Shown in pieces: positions 19,662 through 28,440 of a DNA stretch of 64,000 nucleotides (within the stretch, counting starts at the first letter, position 1; each line of letters opens with the position of its first letter). This DNA comes from Lachnospiraceae bacterium (GTDB lineage: Bacteria; Bacillota; Clostridia; Lachnospirales; Lachnospiraceae): positions 1 through 64,000 of the forward strand of contig JAILFK010000048.1 in the NCBI GenBank assembly GCA_024697595.1. The letters are read 5' to 3'. Both the position numbers and the translations under genes were made by a program. The notes below the pieces were generated by a model, which saw nothing but the letters and a program-made list of their open reading frames with translations, was not told the origin of the DNA and ran no database searches.

Positions 19662-20663
19662 CTAACTCTCTTTTCGATTCAAAATCTTCTTTATCCCGCT
19701 ATGACCGCTCTGTAAAATGTAAATTGCCACCAGGGTAACCACAAAAACAACCGCCGCCTTTGGAAATGGATTTAAACTATCAATCGCCTCTACACGACTA
19801 AATATTTTCATTGTAAATTGATGTAGTAAATATATTTCAAAGGCCTTGTCCCCCACGGCTTTAAGTCCCCTTCTAATGAGGGAATTCTCACCATTTTCAC
19901 CTGCATTTTCTATAAAATATTTTGCCAATCCGCACAGTCCAATGGTTGTGATAAATACTGATACTTTGGCCATGGATGTAGGCATATCCATTCTACCAAA
20001 CCCCCGCCAATAATCGCTCTCTAAATACTGAAATATAAGACCTAGAGTTGTTATCACAAATGATATTAAGGCAAAATCTTTTTTATTGTTTTCTATAAAA
20101 TAATTATCCCTATCCTCCACATATCTAAGTCTCATTCCTAGAGCAAAATAAGATATCCATACCAGACAGTTATTGATATTATATGGAAAAATCAAAAACA
20201 ATCCCTCATGAATCTGCGCTTCCTCTATCAATATAACCACCGGAGTTATCAAATACAAAATGGGATAAAATCTCGACTTCACCACCTTGGCAATAAGAGG
20301 TGTGAGCAAAATCAACTGCACAAAAACAAAGATATAGTAATATGTCGAATTACATCTTCCCGTCAATAATCTAAGCAACAAATCATCCCAAGAGGAGGTG
20401 AGTAGACAATAACCCAATGAACAAATCACATAGGGAATAAGCACCTTCACAAGTCTTCTTTTGTAAAATGTTGATACATCCGAAATCTCTGTTTTGGTGA
20501 GATATCCTGAAATAAATATAAATATTCCCACACAGGAAGCTAAAAATGGAAAGATGACATAGTCATAAGACCAATATGCACTTGTATGAATCAAAATCAC
20601 CAGCAAAGTGGCTACTGCTTTTACTATTTGAATATTATTTCTTTTGTAATCTTGCCAATACAT
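19662..20663 (-). CDS. Membrane acyltransferase (acyltransferase 3 family)
   Basis: A 333-residue integral membrane protein with about ten predicted hydrophobic segments. The N-terminal half contains LLVILIHTSAYW, with the conserved His of the acyltransferase-3 family, and the C-terminus has AFEIYLLHQFTMKIF. Such proteins transfer acyl (often acetyl) groups to exported sugars, cell-wall polymers or lipids. Its start overlaps the end of the upstream membrane glycosyltransferase by 29 bases, which supports a joint role in surface glycan modification. The acceptor cannot be named. Confidence 0.82.
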   Translation of the reverse strand: MYWQDYKRNNIQIVKAVATLLVILIHTSAYWSYDYVIFPFLASCVGIFIFISGYLTKTEISDVSTFYKRRLVKVLIPYVICSLGYCLLTSSWDDLLLRLLTGRCNSTYYYIFVFVQLILLTPLIAKVVKSRFYPILYLITPVVILIEEAQIHEGLFLIFPYNINNCLVWISYFALGMRLRYVEDRDNYFIENNKKDFALISFVITTLGLIFQYLESDYWRGFGRMDMPTSMAKVSVFITTIGLCGLAKYFIENAGENGENSLIRRGLKAVGDKAFEIYLLHQFTMKIFSRVEAIDSLNPFPKAAVVFVVTLVAIYILQSGHSGIKKILNRKES

Positions 20664-21924
20664 TTTTACCCTCTTTATATATCACTCTATATGCACCTAA
20701 TACCCCTGTTAAAATATATATAGGCGAATACATATACAAATATCTGGCACCAATTTCAAATATTAATAGATAAGCCCCGTACATCAGACATATCATAACC
20801 CCTGATACGTCTGTGGTTTTATCTGAAATCTTCTTACCTCTAACTACCAGATATATCATCTCAATTTTAGCAAATATAAGAACCCAGCCCCAAACTATAT
20901 CTCTGATTCGTTTCATCGGAAGATTCCCATCTCCCTCAGTCCAGATTCCCCAAGCATAAGTACCGTCCTTATATGCACCATAAATCTTTTTGCTTCCAAA
21001 TTCAACATACCCCTCTAGTCCCATATCATCCAAACGATTTTCAATCTCTTGTATATTGGCCTCTTCCTTGGCTTTCTTGGAAGCAAAACTGTTGGTATAC
21101 TCATCATCCCGGGCATTATATCTACCATATTTCTCAGTATTTAATCCCATCATAGCATAGTGAGTCCATGGCTTTTCATAGGCCTCATTTTTCTTAAAGC
21201 CCACGCCGTATTGCATTGCATGAATTAAGATTGTATAAACCACAAATGATATCACCAAGGTCAACACCCACTGAATTATCAGAGATTTCTTTTTTGATTC
21301 CGACCTATAGCTAAACAATTCTATAAGCACTATGGCCACCATGGTAAATATATTGGTTGGTTTAATACACAGCCCCACCACAGTGATTAGCAAGGGAAAA
21401 ATCATTCTTCTAAGTCCAGTTTTGCCCAGCTTTTTATTTTTAATATATAGATAAAGCGCACCTAATGGAATGCACACAGAAAACACATCTGTATATGGCA
21501 CTGCGCACCATGGGTTAAATGTCACCATAAATACAGATATTGCAAAGCCTATATATGTTATCACTTTATTGTTTAAAGTCTCATGGATAATCAATGATAA
21601 AAGAGCAGTTGCAACCGCTGCCAAAAGCATTCCAACCACTGACAAAAGCATTTTTCCAGATATTCCAAATAAACCTCCTATTTTCAAGAAGACCATATCT
21701 ATATATAACATTCCTAGATTATTGGGATTATTTAGAAAATATATTATCTCATAATAATTCAGCCCTCCATCTAACTGATTTTGCGCTGAATCCAATACTA
21801 CCTTGGCATCTCCAGAATAGTTGACGCCATATTTAAAAAATACTAAAAGCTGTAACCCAAAGGCTACAGCTGTCAGTATATATATGATTTTTCTAGTTTC
21901 AAAATTAATACTTGTCTTTTTCAT
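20635..21924 (-). CDS. Multi-spanning membrane glycosyltransferase-like protein (GT39/PMT-like fold)
   Basis: About 430 residues with ten or more hydrophobic segments and a large polar loop (near residues 240-340) between membrane helices. The N-terminal loop carries NYSGDAKVVLDSAQ, similar to the acidic loop of membrane mannosyl-/arabinosyltransferases using lipid-linked sugars. I start it at the ATG at 21924; the longer open frame (to 21996) has poor ribosome sites, and an ATG at 21939 is also possible. It overlaps the acyltransferase by 29 bases. The family assignment rests on topology and loop position only. Confidence 0.6.
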   Translation of the reverse strand: MKKTSINFETRKIIYILTAVAFGLQLLVFFKYGVNYSGDAKVVLDSAQNQLDGGLNYYEIIYFLNNPNNLGMLYIDMVFLKIGGLFGISGKMLLSVVGMLLAAVATALLSLIIHETLNNKVITYIGFAISVFMVTFNPWCAVPYTDVFSVCIPLGALYLYIKNKKLGKTGLRRMIFPLLITVVGLCIKPTNIFTMVAIVLIELFSYRSESKKKSLIIQWVLTLVISFVVYTILIHAMQYGVGFKKNEAYEKPWTHYAMMGLNTEKYGRYNARDDEYTNSFASKKAKEEANIQEIENRLDDMGLEGYVEFGSKKIYGAYKDGTYAWGIWTEGDGNLPMKRIRDIVWGWVLIFAKIEMIYLVVRGKKISDKTTDVSGVMICLMYGAYLLIFEIGARYLYMYSPIYILTGVLGAYRVIYKEGKNVLARLQKK

Positions 21925-22121
21925 CTCATCTTTGCACATTACATTTTGAGTAGGGTATTTGATGACTTCAATCAAAATGGAATGAAAGGGATACATCCAA
22001 ATTGATCATGTATGAAGTATATATTGACCGGAGGAATAATTCGGCCAAGTTATTTCGTAATGTTTCCTGAAATGATTATATCACGACATCATACTACATT
22101 TCCACTAGAGGAAATCCTAAA

Positions 22122-23135
22122 TTAAGCAATCTTTCCTTCCTTCTTGAGCCATACAACCTCATCATGGATTGTCTCTTCATAAGATCTTGTTGTATATCCC
22201 AAATCCTTCTCTGCCTTGCTTGAATCAAAGCAATTGTTACGAGCCAAATTGTATACTGAGAACTTAGTCATAACTGGCTTTGTCCCCTTTCTCTTGGCAC
22301 GCTTCTCCATTATGCCTGCCATGATACTGGCCATACCAATAGGTAGGTAGAATCCAGGTGCCTTCACCCCTGCTTCATCTGCTACCATCTTAGCAAAGTC
22401 CTTGAATTTCACTTCCTTGTTACCAAGGATGTAACACTCGCCACATTTACCCTTGTCAGCGGCAGCAATGGTACCGGCAGCCAAATCGCGAACATCACAC
22501 AGATTAAATCCACCATCAATTCCAGCTGGCATCTCTCCATTAATAATCTGAATAAGAGAACCTGTTGTCTCTCCAATGGCGAAATCCTCAGGTCCCATGA
22601 TTCCACTTGGGTGCACAATACAAGCATTTAAGCCTCTATCATGAACCGCATCCAATACAGCCTGCGAAGCCATAGCCTTGGACTGGCTATAGCATCCCAA
22701 CACATCATCAACTTCAAAGTTATCAACTTCTCTGATAACCTCACCCTTTGGCATCTCTGGAATTGCTCCTGTTGAGCTACAATATACCAGTTTCTTGCAC
22801 TCTGGATGTGATAAGCACAGATCGATAATATTTTCTGTACCACCTACATTTACATCAATAACCTTCTGATTATAATCAGGATTCACTGTTACAATACTTG
22901 CAATATGAAGCACTATTGTCTCCACGCCATCCTCTACTGTAAAGAATCTTTCCAATGATTCCTTGTCTGTTAAATCTCCAACACAAACCTCTGCCTCTGT
23001 TGGTACAAACTTCATTGCTGGATCATTTGGTAAAACAAATGCTCTAACGTCATCTCCTCTTTCGATTAATTGTCTACAAACTGTACCACCTAAAAAACCT
23101 GCTGCTCCTGTTACTAAATACTTTGTCTTTGCCAT
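22122..23135 (-). CDS. NAD-dependent epimerase/dehydratase
   Basis: A 337-residue extended SDR. The Rossmann motif TGAAGFLGG is at residues 8-16, and the active site Tyr and Lys are in CYSQSKAMA. SSTGAIPE precedes it, as in dihydroflavonol-reductase/sugar-epimerase relatives. The substrate is unknown; the DFR-like features fit reduction of a ketone or aldehyde, or sugar nucleotide epimerisation. It stands alone, divergent from the histidine kinase gene, with about 150 bases between the two starts. Ribosome site TAGGAGG precedes the ATG. Confidence 0.85.
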   Translation of the reverse strand: MAKTKYLVTGAAGFLGGTVCRQLIERGDDVRAFVLPNDPAMKFVPTEAEVCVGDLTDKESLERFFTVEDGVETIVLHIASIVTVNPDYNQKVIDVNVGGTENIIDLCLSHPECKKLVYCSSTGAIPEMPKGEVIREVDNFEVDDVLGCYSQSKAMASQAVLDAVHDRGLNACIVHPSGIMGPEDFAIGETTGSLIQIINGEMPAGIDGGFNLCDVRDLAAGTIAAADKGKCGECYILGNKEVKFKDFAKMVADEAGVKAPGFYLPIGMASIMAGIMEKRAKRKGTKPVMTKFSVYNLARNNCFDSSKAEKDLGYTTRSYEETIHDEVVWLKKEGKIA

Positions 23136-23286
23136 ATCTAATTCCTCCTAAATCTTATCTATAATTATTTTTCTTTTTGTGACTTGTTTTTTTGTCTATA
23201 AACAAGATACAATTAAAAAGTAAATTTTAAGTAAACGTAAAAAATATTTTTAAAAAAATTTATTTTTTAAGAAAGGCGTGTCTAAT

Positions 23287-24417
23287 ATGGAACATACACA
23301 TAATAGAAATAACAATAAAAGCCATATGCATCCCGCTGTTTTAAAGGTTGCAAAAAAAGTCAAAGAAAATGCTCCAGCAGATAGCTCAAGATTCCAAAAC
23401 TACATGTCTATAGTAGCTATTGTCCCAGCTTTATTATCAATAACCGCTTACGAGTTCGTAGATTTTATGTTATATCATCTTCTTGATCGTACTGGTACCT
23501 ACAATCCGCTTGACGGTCTTGGTATCTTAACTCCTATGGCATTGATGATGGAATTATTCACTTATTTTTTGACCAAGAAAATTATAAAAAAAGTAAATCA
23601 GTTAACCTCTGCTATGCATACTGTAGCCAAAGGTAACTATAATATCAGACTAGATACCAAGCGAATGGTACCTCTTGCAGAGATGAGCGAAAGTTTTAAT
23701 CAGATGGCTGAAGATCTCTCAAGTGTAGAAACTCTTCGAACCGATTTCATAAATGATTTCTCTCATGAGTTCAAGACACCTATTGTATCCATAAATGGTT
23801 TTGCCAAATTATTACTAGAAGAAGATTTATCTGAGGAAGACAAAAAAGAATATCTTACAATAATCGCTGATGAATCTGAGCGCTTAGCAAATCTGGCTCA
23901 GCAGACTATGCTTATGTCCAAACTTGATACACAGATAAAGATTAACGAAGCTTCTATTAAAACCTTCTCTTTAGATGAACAGATTCGAAGATGCATTATC
24001 CTGTTACAAAATAGTTGGAGCAGCAAAAATATAGATATGCAAATTGATTTAGATACTGTCAGATATATTTCTGACCCAACTCTAATAGAACATATATGGA
24101 TTAATTTAATGAACAATGCCATTAAATTCACTCCAGAAAATGGTACAATACATGTAAGCCTACGTGAAGTACGTGAAGGAGCTAATAATTACATTGAATT
24201 CAAAATCACAGACTCAGGATGTGGAATGACGCAGAATGAGGCCAATCACATCTTTAATAAGTATTATCAAGCAGACACCTCGCACTCCGGCAAGGGCTTA
24301 GGCTTAGGACTTGCAATATGTAGGCGTGTCATTACTCTCTGCAGCGGAGAAATCTCAGTGGATAGCACTGTAGATGTAGGAACTACATTTACCGTAACAC
24401 TTCCTGTAACTGTGTAA
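23287..24417 (+). CDS. Sensor histidine kinase
   Basis: Membrane sensor kinase of about 376 residues. Two hydrophobic segments (YMSIVAIVPALLSITAYEF and the LGILTPMALMMELFTYFL region) flank a very short external loop, so the signal is probably sensed in or near the membrane. HAMP-like sequence follows, then the phospho-acceptor His in DFSHEFKTPIVSI, the N box NAIKFTPENG and the G boxes DSGCGM and GKGLGLGLAI. I choose the ATG at 23287 because the GTG at 23278 is too close to the AAAGG ribosome site. It pairs with the OmpR-type regulator 24 bases downstream. Confidence 0.93.
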   Translation: MEHTHNRNNNKSHMHPAVLKVAKKVKENAPADSSRFQNYMSIVAIVPALLSITAYEFVDFMLYHLLDRTGTYNPLDGLGILTPMALMMELFTYFLTKKIIKKVNQLTSAMHTVAKGNYNIRLDTKRMVPLAEMSESFNQMAEDLSSVETLRTDFINDFSHEFKTPIVSINGFAKLLLEEDLSEEDKKEYLTIIADESERLANLAQQTMLMSKLDTQIKINEASIKTFSLDEQIRRCIILLQNSWSSKNIDMQIDLDTVRYISDPTLIEHIWINLMNNAIKFTPENGTIHVSLREVREGANNYIEFKITDSGCGMTQNEANHIFNKYYQADTSHSGKGLGLGLAICRRVITLCSGEISVDSTVDVGTTFTVTLPVTV

Positions 24418-24441
24418 AATGTATTGTGAAAGGAGAATACC

Positions 24442-25113
24442 ATGGCAACAATCTTGGTAGTTGAAGACGAAAAAAATATTCAGTTGCTTACAAAAGCACA
24501 TCTTAAAAATGATTATAATGTAATAACTGCTGACAACGGTCAGGAGGCAATAGATATATTCTACTCAGAACATGTAGACTTAATTGTCGCAGATATTATG
24601 ATGCCTAAGATGGACGGCTATGAAATGGTTAAAGTATTACGCGAATATCAAAACGATGTCCCTGTAATATTTCTTACAGCCAAGGCAAGTTTTGACGATA
24701 AAAGAGAAGGCTTCGCCTCAGGAATTGATGATTATATGACCAAGCCCGTCAATTATGATGAACTTCTCTGGCGTATAGAGGCTCTGCTCCGCAGATCCAA
24801 CATCAATTCAAGTCAACAGATTAAAATCGGGGAATTGGTATGTGATGCCAATGCATACACCGTAACAAAATCAGATGGTAATGTCATAGATTTACCAAAG
24901 AAAGAATTTGAATTATTATATAAATTGCTGTCTTATCCAAACCAGATATTCACCAAGGATCAGCTTCTGTCTGATATATGGGGAATCGATACTGATTCGG
25001 ATGACAGCACAATCAAAACTCATATCAATAGATTGAGAAATAAATTGGGAGATATCCCTGAATTTGAAATTGTCACAGTAAGAGGACTGGGATACAAGGC
25101 TCAGGTTAATTAA
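24442..25113 (+). CDS. OmpR/PhoB-family response regulator
   Basis: A 223-residue DNA-binding response regulator. The receiver has the acidic pair VEDE (residues 6-9), the phospho-acceptor Asp in VADIMMPKMDG, Thr in FLTAKA and Lys in MTKPV. The winged-helix domain ends in IKTHINRLRNKLGD and VRGLGYKAQ. It follows the kinase gene and forms a two-component pair whose target is unknown. Its 3' end overlaps the convergent aspartate kinase gene by four bases, so the two genes end on each other. Confidence 0.94.
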   Translation: MATILVVEDEKNIQLLTKAHLKNDYNVITADNGQEAIDIFYSEHVDLIVADIMMPKMDGYEMVKVLREYQNDVPVIFLTAKASFDDKREGFASGIDDYMTKPVNYDELLWRIEALLRRSNINSSQQIKIGELVCDANAYTVTKSDGNVIDLPKKEFELLYKLLSYPNQIFTKDQLLSDIWGIDTDSDDSTIKTHINRLRNKLGDIPEFEIVTVRGLGYKAQVN

Positions 25114-26429
25114 ATCTGAGTCTCAACAAATATATCATAAATTGCTCTAACTGCATTATCAAAATCGTTATTGCTTACACCGATAATGATATTAAGCTCT
25201 GAAGAACCCTGGTCAATCATCTTTACGTTGATATTTGCATGTGCAAGAGCTGAGAAAATTCTACCAGCTGTACCACGAGTAGCCTTCATTCCACGTCCCA
25301 CAACGGCGATAAGTCCCAAGTCTGCCTCAAGATCAATCACATCCGGATTACAGTTTCTTCTAATAGAACTGATAACCTGCTGTTCTTTGCCCTCGAATTC
25401 TTCCTGGTGGACAAAGACTGTCATTGTATCAATTCCAGAAGGCATATGCTCGATTGAGATACCATTATCCTCAAAAGCGGCCAAAGCCTTTCTACAGAAT
25501 CCAACCTCAGCGTTCATCATATCCTTATCGATACTTACTGCAACGAATCCCTTCTTACCAGCAATACCTGTGATTGTGTACTCAGCCTTTTGAACTGTAT
25601 TTGCCACAATCATAGTTCCATCATCCTCTGGGGCATTAGTATTTTTGATATTAATTGGAATACCTGCATGTCTAACTGGGAAGATTGCATCCTCATGAAG
25701 TACTGACGCACCCATGTATGATAACTCTCTAAGTTCTCTATAAGTAATAACCTTGATAGGTTTTGCACCTTTAATAATACGTGGATCAGCCACTAAGCAT
25801 CCTGATACATCTGTCCAGTTCTCGTAAACTGAAGCATGAACCGCCTTGGATACGATAGAACCTGTGATATCAGAACCACCTCTTGAAAATGTCTTAATAG
25901 AACCATCTGGCATTGATCCATAGAATCCTGGAATAACAGCGGCATCTAAAGAGCCCAACTTCTTGGACATAACCTTATCTGTTTTCTCTGCATCAAAGTT
26001 ACCTTCCTCATCAAAAAAGATTACTGTAGCTGCATCAACAAACTCATAACCTAAATAGTTGGCCATGATAATACCATTTAAATACTCACCACGGCTGGCT
26101 GCATAATCGACACCTGCCTTGGCCTTGAAATTCTTCTCAACTGTCTTGAATTCCTCATCAAGAGATAAGTTTAAATTCAATCCATTGATAATTGAATTAT
26201 ATCTATCCTTGATTTTTTTCATTACATCCTTGAAATCCTCGTCAGCCTCAGCCTTGGCATAACATTTATATAACATGTCCGTAACTTTGGTATCCTTTGA
26301 ATTTCTCTTTCCCGGTGCACTAGGCACAACAAACTTACGTGTCTCATCAGCACGAATTATATCTCCAACCTTGGCAAACTGTGCAGCACTGGCAAGAGAA
26401 CTTCCACCAAACTTTACTACCTTTAACAT
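25110..26429 (-). CDS. Aspartate kinase
   Basis: Phosphorylates aspartate at the start of the lysine/threonine/methionine pathway, supplying thrC in the same window. The N-terminal VVKFGGSSLA motif and the SRGGSD sequence near residue 175 are present, and two ACT regulatory domains occupy the C-terminus (VSIDKDMMNAEVGF, LIAVVGRGM, NINVKMIDQGS), implying feedback control by an amino acid. At 439 residues it is a monofunctional enzyme. Which effector is bound, and so which symbol (lysC, thrA-type), cannot be decided from the sequence. It is transcribed alone from a promoter at 26520-26548. Confidence 0.93.
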   Translation of the reverse strand: MLKVVKFGGSSLASAAQFAKVGDIIRADETRKFVVPSAPGKRNSKDTKVTDMLYKCYAKAEADEDFKDVMKKIKDRYNSIINGLNLNLSLDEEFKTVEKNFKAKAGVDYAASRGEYLNGIIMANYLGYEFVDAATVIFFDEEGNFDAEKTDKVMSKKLGSLDAAVIPGFYGSMPDGSIKTFSRGGSDITGSIVSKAVHASVYENWTDVSGCLVADPRIIKGAKPIKVITYRELRELSYMGASVLHEDAIFPVRHAGIPINIKNTNAPEDDGTMIVANTVQKAEYTITGIAGKKGFVAVSIDKDMMNAEVGFCRKALAAFEDNGISIEHMPSGIDTMTVFVHQEEFEGKEQQVISSIRRNCNPDVIDLEADLGLIAVVGRGMKATRGTAGRIFSALAHANINVKMIDQGSSELNIIIGVSNNDFDNAVRAIYDIFVETQI

Positions 26430-26519
26430 GTTAATTACTCCTTCTTTTATACAATCTAAATTTATAACTTTATTTAATTTCTAGCCCTAAAGCTTGCAAA
26501 ATATATATCAAACGTCGAT

Positions 26520-26548
26520 ATTATACTACAATTTTTTCTTTAGCACAA
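26520..26548 (-). promoter_or_regulatory. Predicted promoter of the aspartate kinase gene
   Basis: On the minus strand, TTGTGC (26543-26548) and TATAAT (26520-26525) are separated by exactly 17 bp. The leader to the ATG is about 85 nt, with no recognisable lysine riboswitch. It shares this intergenic region with a tandem repeat array. Confidence 0.6.
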
Positions 26549-26580
26549 TAAAATCCACCTTATTTATGTTGATATGTTTT

Positions 26581-26813
26581 CCTAGTTAAACACCCCGGAA
26601 ATAAGGAAATTTATCAAATTTGTTGACATATCCTTATAATTCCCTAGGAAAATTCCCCGGAAACGAGAAAAACTTTCAATTTTGTTGACATATCCTTATA
26701 ATTTCCTAGAAAAACACCCCGGAAACGACAAATACTTTCAAATTTGTTGGCATATCCTTATAATTCCCTAGAAAAACTCCCCGGAAATGAGGAAATTTAT
26801 CAAATTTGTTGTA
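26581..26813. repeat. 62-bp tandem repeat array, about 3.8 copies
   Basis: Units begin with CCTAG at 26581, 26643, 26705 and 26767, exactly 62 bp apart; the last is truncated after TTTGTTG. Each unit has CCCCGGAAA near its start, and the first three carry TTGACATATCCTTATAAT (with one G in copy 3). A degenerate remnant of an earlier unit can be seen just before 26581. Units 1 and 4 share one internal variant and units 2 and 3 another. No ORF of meaningful length uses the repeat. Function unknown. Confidence 0.9.
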
Positions 26814-26846
26814 TAAGGGGGGCATTATGAGAAAGTAAAAAAGTAA

Positions 26847-26910
26847 TATAATAACACAAAGGGTAGCAGGAAATTCCTTTGAGGGGTCACCTCACACTAC
26901 TACCCTGTTT
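26847..26910 (+). ncRNA. Possible small structured RNA, or a terminator-like element, between the repeat array and alaX
   Basis: After TATAAT at 26847-26852 (weak -35 TTATGA, 16 bp upstream) comes AGGGTAG (26860-26866), which pairs with CTACCCT (26900-26906), enclosing two smaller hairpins: AGGA/TCCT and GAGG/CCTC (26881-26893). The result is a compact three-way junction followed by GTTTTAATA. On the minus strand the same stem lies downstream of alaX, so it may only be that gene's terminator. The RNA reading is inference. Confidence 0.4.
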
Positions 26911-26921
26911 TAATATACTTT

Positions 26922-28190
26922 TTAATCTTGCAACAATCCCATCAAATCCTTTTTGGTAGCTTGCACGCTCCCTTGTATCATCTCAGATTTGCCGCCGCCC
27001 TTGGCGTTACATTTTTCACGTAAAAGGGCTGCTATCTCAGTACAATTGATTGTCTTACTTCCAATTATAAAATTATATCCCTTATCATTTTCAGCAAACA
27101 CGCCACAGATTCCATCATGTTTTTTTACCATGGCATTTACACACTCTCGCATAGCCTTGTTGTCCACTTCCCCTGTGAAAATTATCGCATTAGCTTCACT
27201 TTCAGGTATGTCACCTGCCTGTTTCATAAGGTCATCGTACATATATTTCCCAAGAGACTGCTTTAAGTCATATACATTTTGTTGAATTCTCAACACATTT
27301 CCCAAAAGTTCCTCCGCTGGTGAATTGAGTTCATTTACCAAATCAGAAACAACTTTATCCGCCTGTCTAAAGGCTTCTAGTCCGCGCTTACCACATAGTA
27401 TGCTAACTCTCACTCCACCCTTATAATTTTGGATGCTCATGACTTTTAAAAGCCCTATCTCTCCTGTGCGCTTTACATGCGGGGCACAGCAGGCGCAAAC
27501 ATCCACTCCAGGTATTGTAACGATTCTCACATCACCTTCGATTTCAATCTTACTTCTATAATCAAGACTCTCTTTTTCCTCGTCAGTCTTTAAATAAGAT
27601 ATCTCCACCTCTTTGTTTTCATATATAACTTCATTGGCTCTCGTCTCAATATCTCTAATCTGCTCAGGTGTTATCACCCCATTAAAATCCATAGTAACCA
27701 CCGAATCACTCAAATGAAATCCCACATTATCATAGCCAAAAGTCCCATGAACTAACCCAGAGAAAATATGCTCCCCTGTGTGCTGTTGCATATTGCTAAA
27801 TCGATGATTCCAATCAACAAAACCATTTACATTATTTCCAGGAGATAGCAGTCTTTCAATCTTGGCATCACGATTCTTCTTCTCCTCTTCGCTCAATTCG
27901 CCAGCTGCATTTTCATCCTCAAAAATAGGACAGATTGTATGATATATCTCATCCTTTCTAATCTGCACATCAACAACTTCAAACTGTTGGCACTTTCGAA
28001 TACTCAGCTGAGTCTTACCCTCCTGCACTTCCATTATTCCCACGTCAGGAGTCTGCCCACCTTGTTCCGGAAAGAATTGCGTCTGGTCTAGCACTATTTC
28101 ATATTTATCATCATCAACTTTAACTGATTCAAGTATAATCGCATCAAAGTCAGTGTTATACGGCTCTATGTCATACAATGCTTTGGTCAT
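26922..28190 (-). CDS. Alanyl-tRNA editing protein with DHHA1 domain (AlaX-L type)
   Basis: Stand-alone editing factor that hydrolyses mischarged Ser- or Gly-tRNA(Ala). The N-terminal part has FFPEQGGQTPDVG and the first zinc motif HTGEH; the second zinc ligand group is CACCAPHVKRTGEIG. The C-terminal 150 residues contain a DHHA1-type end with GGGKSEMIQGSVQ. At 422 residues it is the long form, lacking the aminoacylation domain of full AlaRS. The ATG has AAGGAG upstream. It probably acts alone in translation quality control; the neighbouring hflX gene is divergent. Confidence 0.9.
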   Translation of the reverse strand: MTKALYDIEPYNTDFDAIILESVKVDDDKYEIVLDQTQFFPEQGGQTPDVGIMEVQEGKTQLSIRKCQQFEVVDVQIRKDEIYHTICPIFEDENAAGELSEEEKKNRDAKIERLLSPGNNVNGFVDWNHRFSNMQQHTGEHIFSGLVHGTFGYDNVGFHLSDSVVTMDFNGVITPEQIRDIETRANEVIYENKEVEISYLKTDEEKESLDYRSKIEIEGDVRIVTIPGVDVCACCAPHVKRTGEIGLLKVMSIQNYKGGVRVSILCGKRGLEAFRQADKVVSDLVNELNSPAEELLGNVLRIQQNVYDLKQSLGKYMYDDLMKQAGDIPESEANAIIFTGEVDNKAMRECVNAMVKKHDGICGVFAENDKGYNFIIGSKTINCTEIAALLREKCNAKGGGKSEMIQGSVQATKKDLMGLLQD

Positions 28191-28345
28191 ATCATTCTCC
28201 TTCTTTCATTTTCACTCACATAACTTATTACACAATCTATCACATAATCTATTATAAGTCATTTATGCAAACAGATTTACCAAAACCATAACTCTCCACA
28301 AAAATATTTTCACTAAATCTGTATGTTTATGTGTTAATATTATTT

Positions 28346-28411
28346 AGAGTTAATAATAGTTTTATTTAAAGCTAATCATAGTTTAATTTAAAGCTAATCA
28401 TAGCTTATTTT
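28346..28411. repeat. 22-bp tandem repeat, three copies, upstream of hflX
   Basis: AAAGCTAATCATAG at 28368-28381 recurs at 28390-28403, and a diverged AGAGTTAATAATAG starts at 28346, giving a regular 22-bp period. The array is AT-rich and lies within 100 bases of the hflX start. Two helical turns of DNA is a suitable spacing for stacked protein binding, but nothing proves such a role. Confidence 0.7.
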
Positions 28412-28440
28412 AAAAATAATTTCAGAAACAGGAAAATTTT

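Noticed and set aside
26430..26520. Lysine riboswitch upstream of aspartate kinase
   Set aside because: The leader from the predicted promoter is about 85 nt, too short for the riboswitch (about 170 nt), and no matching core motifs are visible.
26581..26813. CRISPR array or promoter arrays in the 62-bp repeats
   Set aside because: The whole 62-bp unit repeats, with no unique spacers, and no cas genes are near. The TTGACA and TATAAT words inside each unit are only 6 bp apart, too close to be a sigma-70 promoter.
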